DNA from: Aphis gossypii
Taxonomy: Eukaryota > Arthropoda > Insecta > Hemiptera > Aphididae
Assembly (NCBI RefSeq): GCF_020184175.1
Contig: NC_065533.1
Coordinates: forward strand, 59,000,351-59,064,350
Direction: 5' to 3'
Length of the DNA stretch: 64,000 bases
Shown piece after piece: positions 57,115 to 64,000 of this stretch (positions within the stretch are counted from its first letter, which is position 1; each line of letters begins with the position of its first letter). Made by a program: the position numbers and the translations under genes. The notes below the pieces were generated by a model. The model made no database searches, was not told the DNA's origin, and worked only from the letters and a program-made list of their open reading frames with translations.

Positions 57115-60100
57115 CCCTACAATGCATAACGTTACTTAAGAGTAACAATGTTTTTATCAGCATATCATACTTAAAATAATGATCGTTTTATGCTTTTCAA
57201 CGTATATACTAGTTGCTAAGGTAATATATATTTAGTTTATAGTGTAAAAAAATAGTAATATAATAATAATTATTAATTAATTTGAAGTTTTTCGATATTT
57301 TTCTGAGTTATCAGAGTTATCAATTTTTTTCATTGAGGTATGTCAATTTGATGAACGATAAATCGGTTCTAATTCATATAATTTAATTTGGAAAAAATTG
57401 TATATGTTTCCTACACTGTACTTTATCAATTCGTTTGAAATGTGGACCTTTTGTAGATTCGTACTACTGCAGATATTCGATTTTTACTTTGTTACACATG
57501 AGTAACACTATGCATTCTCGTTACATTATCATTATATTATACACTTGTGATACAGATTGTTTATCAATTTTCCTTTTGAAGTGCTGTAAATGCCTTTTGC
57601 TCATAAGTTTATGTACTTATTATAGCTAGTTGTTAGTTTATAACTTATTTATTTAGATTAGAATTTCTTAAAGCATAATCAAGTATGGAAAATAAATTAG
57701 CTGATGATGATATAGTTCATTTATTAGACATTCCATCAGATTCTGAGGATGGTTTTGAAAGCGACCTTGATACTGAACAAATTGAAATGTATGATGAGTA
57801 CAGGGATTTATTAGAAGAACCAGATTTATCTACTTTTACAGAACTCCTATTAAATAAATTTCCTGAAAACATTTTAGATGAAGTTGTTGAATTTCCTATT
57901 TTGGATCCAGAACTGGATAATGGTAAGCATTTAAATATTCCTTCATCCTCATCTTCTCCTGAACCAATTACCACACCAAATAATAAAAAAACCAGACAAA
58001 CACAACAATGTATAAAACCTATTTTAACAGCTCCTATCAAACCTCCTATAGTTATTCAAAATATTAAATGGACAGATGGCAATTTTCCAGTATTAGAAAC
58101 TGATTTTCTTGGAAATTCTGACTTACCAAATTATATATTAGAACTAGATACACCTTTTCAGATTTTCAAATATTTTTTTACTTCAGATTTGATGGATCAT
58201 ATATGTTCTGAGACTTATAAATATGGTGTGCAAAATAACTCCAGTAGCCCCTTAAAAATGAGTACTGAAGACTTACAAAAATATATTGGCGTTCTTGTGA
58301 TAATGAGCTTAGTAAATATAACAAATATTAGAAACTATTGGTCACCAGTTTTGGGAAATGAAATTATAAAAATACAATGACTGTGAATACATTTGAAAAA
58401 ATAAGATCCAATCTCCACTTCAACGATAACTTGTTAACTTCTACTGGCCCTAACAGGGACAAAATACATAAAATTAGACCTGTTTTAGAAACTTTAAAAA
58501 AAAGATTTAGTAGTATCCCTATAGAAGAAAACTTAGCAGTTGACGAACAAATTTGCAGTACTAAAGCAAGAAGTTCACTTAAAGTTTATATGCCAAATAA
58601 ACCACATAAATGGGGGTATAAATTTTTTGTATTGAGTGGTGCTTCAGGATTTGCATACAATTTGGAGTTTTGTACTGGTCAGGAGAATAATTCTGAACTT
58701 AGAAAATCAAGTGAACCAGACTTAGGTGCCAGTGCAAATGTTGTTGTGCGCCTTGCAAGAGTAATACCTATAAATCTAAGACACAAATTATTTTTCGACA
58801 ACTATTATACCACATTACCACTTCTAGTTTATCTAAAAAAGAGAAACATACTATCTTTAGGAACTGTTAGGAGAAATAGATTAAAAAATGTTATGTTGCC
58901 TGATGATTCCTTACTAATGAAAAAGCCAAGAGGTACAACTGCTCATTGTGTGTCAAAAGTCAGAGGTATAGATATTGTTGCTGTTACATGGAAAGACACA
59001 AAAATTGTTAGTTTGCTATCAACATTTGCTGCTGTAGATCCGGTGGTCAAAGTTAGTAGGTTTGATAGAAAACAAAAAAAAAGGGTAGAGGTCGATTGTC
59101 CAAACATAATAAAAGTATATAATAGGCATATGGGTGGCGTTGACTTATTAGATGGATTGCTTGGGCGCCATAAAATAAAAATGAGAAGTAGAAAATGGTA
59201 TATGAGAGTTTTTCATCATTTATTGGATGTTACCATAGTAAACTCATGGCTTCTCCACAAAAGAATTCAAAAACAAAAACAAGACAAAAATGTTATGTCA
59301 TTAGTACATTTTAGAGAACAGCTAGGTTTATCTCTTTGTAAAATTGGTACTTCTATAACTCCAAAACGTGGCCGTCCAACTAATGATGTACAAGAAGGTA
59401 TAGTTAAAAAAGGTAAAATGGGCACTAAAATAGGACAACATGCTCCACCTAAAGAGGTAAGGACTGATAGAACAGATCATTGGCCAGTTGAAAATGAAAA
59501 AAGGACAAGATGTAAGAACCCAGGTTGTAAAGGCAATACTTTTATGATGTGCAATAAATGTCAAGTTAACTTATGTTGTGGCAAAGGATTGGCTTGTTTC
59601 ACTAAATGGCATACAACATAAATTTTAATTATTATTCAGTTTTATAATTACTAGTTTTTATTTTTATTAATAATATTGACAAGTCAGTCAATAATTTTTA
59701 AGTTTTTATATTTTAACTTTTTTTTAACATTATTCTTATTTGTTATTTTATTATATTTTACTATTTTTAACATTTATATAGTATATATTATATATATATA
59801 TATGTATATATATTGTTTTGTATTTGGTAAGTTGTTCAATAATTTATGTTATAGTTTTATAAATTTGTTTGAAAATAAAAATAAAAAAATTATATAATTT
59901 CATAGAATGTATGACAGTGACTGGCCTGAGATTTTTTTTAAACATTATTATTTATAATATTGTAATATCTTATTATTTAGCTTTATGTATTTTTTCTTTT
60001 TGTTATTGACATGTCAAGCAAATTTTGTTTTAGGTACATCTGGCTTATAAAAAACAAATAATAAAGTTCATAGGACGTATGGTACCATGGAATTCCTAAA

Positions 60101-60284
60101 TATATAATAATATCGTATAATGTAAATGCATAGTGTTACTCAGAGGTAACAAAGTACAAATTAGTGGATTTTGGGAGTAAAAATCCAAATTTGATTTTTC
60201 AAATATTTTTCGTACTATCTTTAGGATATATATATAAAAAAAAAATTAAGAAAAAAATAAAATAAAAAATCATGCATTGTAGGG
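57115..60284 (+). mobile_element. Complete piggyBac-like element in intron 1 of the DUF7869-like gene
   Basis: Ends CCCTACAATGCAT (57115) and ATGCATTGTAGGG (to 60284) are perfect inverted repeats, each flanked by TTAA (57111-57114, 60285-60288). Subterminal inverted repeats CTTTGTTACACATGAGTAAC (57488) and GTTACTCAGAGGTAACAAAG (to 60154) are placed asymmetrically, as in piggyBac. A small palindrome GTTACTTAAGAGTAAC lies 17 bases inside the left end. Length 3,170 bp. Confidence 0.96.
57685..59621 (+). pseudogene. piggyBac transposase (PGBD-like), one frameshift
   Basis: ATG 57685 opens an acidic N-terminus (DIPSDSEDGFESDLD), then the DDE_Tnp_1_7 domain. A frame change near 58368, where AAAAATACAATG has lost one A, separates LGNEIIK from NTMTVNTFEKI. 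All three catalytic aspartates are present: LAVDEQICS near 58532, KLFFDNYYTT near 58786 and HMGGVDLLDG near 59128. The C-terminus has a basic linker (TPKRGRPTND) and the cysteine-rich domain RCKNPGCKGNTFMMCNKCQ ... C ... C used for end recognition. Total about 645 residues, normal for the family. The element ends are intact, so copies elsewhere could be active. Confidence 0.94.
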
Positions 60285-61081
60285 TTAATATTATAATACA
60301 TTATAATATTTAATTTTATGGCAGATAATATCGAACACATTATTAATTTTTAAAAGTAATAATATATTATTATTCATTATTATAATTCAAGTTGAGCTAG
60401 ATATATGGTTCTAATGATTTGGTTAATTTTATAAAAACCTTTATATTTTTGAAAATTGTGTATAAAATTACAATTTATCACCATATTTTTATACATTTAA
60501 ACAATATCTACATTTTGATTTTAATTTATTCTACTTTAATGTTTGTATTAAATGTATAGCCTTTATTATAAATTTATAACAAATATTTTTATTTTAGAAA
60601 AAAAGTATCAAGAAAATTAATCTTTGATGGCGATAATGACAACAAGATAAACGATCTAACTAGTACCCAGGTAAAATTAAATAGTTAACCCAAATTTGTG
60701 CAATGTCTTATAATACCTATAGTTTTATTATATTAGAAAAATGTTATATTTTATATAATATGCTTAATTAAAATGTATTCTCTGAATTTATTTTAAATAA
60801 TAGGTAAATATGTCTTATAAACATTTTTATTATGTATTCTTCAAAAACATTTTTTTTTTTATTATTTTGTAAAACTTATATGTTTAGGATGTATATGATA
60901 CACAAATCGCAACCAATCGAACAGAACATTGGGTTGAACAACAAGCAAAGCACACCGAACAAGTTAAAAAAAAAATATTAAATACAACTGAGCTAATTTT
61001 AATAGAAGTACCGCCTGACCCATCATATTACCCAGCAAATAGTACATTAGTTTTTCCATCAGAAGTTACTTTAGATAGTAA

Positions 61082-61520
61082 TGCTGTATTATCTACACCA
61101 GCTGCAAGTGAACTTAGGTTTATTGAAAAATTTCAGCAAGTACCTAATTCATCAGGTCATCCTGCTACTCTTATACCAGTTCCTTCGTATGAAGTTTCTG
61201 TTTATAATGCTGTATCTACACCAGCTGTAAGTGAACTTGGGTTTATTGAAAATGTTCAGCAAGTACCTTATTCATCAGGTCACTCTACTACTCGAATACC
61301 AGTTCCTTCACCTGAAGTTTCTGTTTATAAAGCTGTATCTACACCAGTTGTAAGTGAACTTGGGTTTATTGAAAATGTTCAGCAAGTTCCTAATTCATCA
61401 TGTCATCCTGCTACTCTTATACCAGTTCCTTCTTCTGAAGTTTCTGTAGATAATGTTTTATCTACACCGGCTAAAAGTGAACCCGAGTATATTGAAAATG
61501 TTCAGCAAGTTAATGGTGGA
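61082..61520 (+). repeat. Coding minisatellite, ~123-bp unit, 3.5 copies
   Basis: Within exon 3 of the DUF7869-like gene, GTATCTACACCAGCT-type starts recur near 61085, 61209, 61332 and 61455, each followed by GTGAACTTGGGTTTATTGAA and GTTCAGCAAGT. Translation: about 41 residues per unit (STPAVSELGFIENVQQVP ... IPVPSPEVSVY). Length stays a multiple of three. Confidence 0.9.
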
Positions 61521-63254
61521 AGAAAAAGAAACATTATTAATCAAAAAAAGTTAAAACAATTGCAGAAAAATAAAATCTCCACAGAATGGACATTTAATGA
61601 TTGTGGACATACTGGAGAAAATAAGAAGTGTATTTGTAAAGTTTATAATCTATCATTTGAGGACATGAACACATTCAGAAAAAATATATCAACCATCAAA
61701 AGTAAAATTGACCAGGATAAATTTGTACTAACAATGATGGCTGTGAACCGTGCAAAAGATACTCGAAGGCATAGTACACCAAGAGCAGTACGAACTCATG
61801 TGGAATATTATTTACCAAGTATTATCGGTGAAAGAATTCCAGTTTGTGCTACTGTGTTCAGTAATGTTACATCATTCACTCGTAGGCGTTTAAATCTACT
61901 TACTTCTACATTTAAAAAAGAACAAAAAAGTCCTACTGAAAGAAGAGGTGGATCAAGACTCAGTGAAAAATCAGAGGAAATCACTGACAGTATTAAAGCA
62001 TTTATTATGAAAATGAAGTGTCGAAAAAGTCATTATGCTAGAAATGATACCGGAAGAAGTTATTTACCACCTGAAATGTCTATAAAAAGTTTGTGGGAGC
62101 ATTGGAAAGAAAAAAGAATTAAAAATGAAAAACCTGTGGCTTCAATTTCTAAGTTTCATTATGTTTTTACAAATAGTTTTAATTTGAGTTTTGGCCATCC
62201 TCGACAGGATGTTTGTAGTAATTGTACAGAGTTAATTACTAATATTAAATTAGAAAAAGATATGGAAGCTAAAGCATACTTAAAACGAGAACTGTACAAC
62301 CATAAAGAAAATGCCAAAATATTTCCTAAAATGATGTCCAATATAAGACCAGGATCTATTCATGTTAGTTTTGACATGATGCAAAACCAACCATTACCAA
62401 AATTATCTGTTACAGATACGTTTTACAGTCGATAAATATGGCTCTACAACTTAACATTTGTAATAAATTCTGAACAATATCAGTCTCCAGAAAATTGTTA
62501 TTTGTATACATGGTTGGAAAATGAGAGTGGTAGAGGACCCAATGAAGTCTGTTCAGCTTTATTAAATTTTCTAGAAAAATTAGAAGAACGTCTAAAACAA
62601 TATACAAATCCACCAACTACTTTAAATTTGTTCTCCGATTCATGCTCAGCACAGAACAAAAATCAGTTTCTAGTTGCTGTACTATTATACTATATAAATT
62701 ACAGAGAAACAGTTTTTCAAGAAATAAATCATATTTTTCCAGTAAGGGGGCATAGTTACATGCCTCCAGATCAGGTATTTGGTAGAATTGAAAAATGTCT
62801 TCGCAATAAAGAAAATATGATCTCTCCTACTGAGTACTATAGAGTTTTTGAAAAATTCACTAAAGTCCATATATTTAATAAAGATTTCTTTATGTATGAC
62901 TTTAAAAAAACATGTAAGAATCTATTGAAACCAAACTCTTTAAAAACTACCGAACAAAAAATGTTTAAATACCAAAAAGGCAAAAACACTGTGGGTCTAT
63001 CAAGTACTTACAATAGCGTTCCTAAATTTACACAGATACTTAAACGCAATGCAAATTTAAAAAATCTGGGTGATGTTGCAAGACTTGATAAAGTTAATCA
63101 TATTAAACCAGCCAAAAGAAACGATGTAAAAAAATTGATGAAATATTTTGTTGTACCAGAAGATGCTGAAGACTTTTACAAAGAAGTATGTAAAGGTGAT
63201 GATGATCATGATAGTGACGAAAATGATATTCCGTGCTCTGAAGAAGATGAATAA

Positions 63255-64000
63255 ACTAATATTATTTATAAAACTAAGCATTATTATAAGTTGTATACAT
63301 TCTTTTTTTGCATTTTCAAGACTGATAATGTTATAACAATTTACTTTACATTTAGTCATCTTAGAATCTAATTTTTATTTTTTATTTTTAGTAGGTAATT
63401 TAGAAGGCTGACAGTTTGTTATAAAATGTTTTAAAAATTTCAAAGACTGAAATGTTATTTAATTGTATTTGTTTTTGATTTAGTAATTTTTATGAAGACT
63501 GAAATGTTTTTTTAATTTTAATTTAATACTATAATAAATTAAAATTAAAATACTTGTTTATTTTAATAAATATATGATTTAATAGATATATCTAATATGA
63601 TATCAACTTTTTATAAAATAAATATTTATCAAAACTCAAGAGTATGTTTTATTTGTATAGGTATTAGTTTATTAGTATTACATAATATTGTTCTAGGTGT
63701 TTTACTTAAACACCTATTTTATTGAATTATAATGATACTGTGTTAATTTATTTTGGAAAGAATAAAAAATTTTATTTAATATATTGTTGTTACATAAATT
63801 ATTTAGATATACTTTAGAAAAGAAAATTCCCTATTTTTAGAAATCAAACATGAAAAAATAACTATAGATTTCATATAAAAAGAAAAACTTAAAAGTATAT
63901 TTAAAAATAAGTACCATGATATTATAACTTATAGCACATTTAAAAAAATCTCAACTTATTTGATTCAAAACGTTCTATTACATTGTACAATTATTCAAAA
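63255..64000. other. 3' non-coding region of the DUF7869-like element
   Basis: No gene. GACTGA(A/T)AATGTT-like motifs recur at 63320, 63443 and 63496. TTCAAAACGTTCTATTAC at 63967 matches the left-end iterons, so the element's right end should lie just outside the window. Confidence 0.5.

Larger units (their letters stand above)
57006..63254 (+). pseudogene. DUF7869-like putative transposase gene, one nonsense codon, piggyBac in intron 1
   Basis: Exon 1 (57006-57089) reads MKRTRALKLVNAVRSQNSTY and ends at GTAAGT. Exon 2 is 60598-60670 (KKVSRKLIFDGDND...), its phase differing from exon 1 by a base, possibly in the A7 run at its start. Exon 3 is 60888-63254. The N-terminal half has four 41-residue repeats; then CICKVYNLSFEDMNTFRKNI, a basic segment, HPRQDVCSNCTELI, and the probable catalytic region: HVSFDMMQNQPLPKLSV near 62361, LNLFSDSCSAQNKNQF near 62625 and FPVRGHSYMPPDQVFGRIEK near 62737, with conserved Asp/His/Asp positions. 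This arrangement recalls arthropod proteins annotated DUF7869. TAA at 62433-62435 (YSR-stop-IWLYN, one change from CAA) is the only internal stop in exon 3. C-terminus acidic. Confidence 0.78.
56178..64000 (+). mobile_element. Element with DUF7869-like transposase, left end with iterons, right end beyond window
   Basis: GGGCGACATTCCAAAACGTG begins at about 56178. Variants of CAAAACGTGCTATTG recur at 56193, 56369, 56397 and 56452, and TTCAAAACGTTCTATTAC appears identically at 56396 and at 63967, near the window end, on the same strand. They frame the gene at 57006-63254, so I infer one element of at least 7.8 kb, or about 4.65 kb without the piggyBac. The right terminus is not in the window, so TIR and target duplication are unverified. 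The left end interrupts the hAT gene described before it. Confidence 0.6.

Overview
The window is AT-rich, intron-bearing eukaryotic DNA packed with transposable elements. The mix (ZMYM1-like hAT elements, intron-containing P element, Helitrons, MULEs, piggyBac, Tc1/mariner relatives with a DUF4817-like N-terminus) and the many GTACCTAC-type AT-rich spacers point to a hemipteran insect, most likely an aphid. This is pattern recognition, not a database result. I see no rRNA or tRNA gene, no CRISPR array and no bacterial-style operon.

Layout. 0-4.2 kb: the 3' part of a Helitron gene joined tail-to-tail to an inverted Helitron 5' part. 4.2-10.3 kb: mostly non-coding, with a foldback MITE, a 5S rRNA-like fragment on the minus strand and a possible small cysteine-rich gene built from mini-exons. 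10.3-14.5 kb: about three diverged units of a ~540-bp repeat, then decayed ORFs with an OTU-like cysteine protease signature, a membrane-anchored protein and a possible LTR start. 14.5-16.2 kb: a Tc1/mariner-superfamily gene with introns. 16.8-18.6 kb: a six-exon coiled-coil gene, perhaps the only host gene here, with one in-frame stop. 18.6-23 kb: little. 23-26 kb: a second mariner fragment, a 1.5-kb element with ~500-bp terminal inverted repeats (TIRs), and a possible solo LTR. 26.3-31.5 kb: a hAT/ZMYM1-like gene cut short near a complete pogo-like element, which also sits inside a Tigger-like element. 31.7-39.8 kb: MITEs, a BED-finger gene split between strands, a bounded but internally deleted Helitron, and a second copy of the 5.6-kb MITE. 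40.6-45.3 kb: two unrelated MULE transposase genes in divergent orientation. 45.9-51.0 kb: a full-length P-element-like transposon with perfect 28-bp TIRs and an 8-bp target duplication. 52.7-53.4 kb: a non-autonomous hAT element with a perfect 8-bp target duplication. 53.6-64 kb: a three-level nest, a hAT gene interrupted by an element with a DUF7869-like transposase, which carries an intact-ended piggyBac in its first intron.

The genes do not form a pathway; they record successive insertions. Several transposase genes look young: intact termini and target-site duplications, correct exon phases, and only one to three lesions each. In the pogo and piggyBac genes these are one-base indels in short homopolymers; in the P, FLYWCH-MULE and DUF7869-like genes each is a single nonsense codon.
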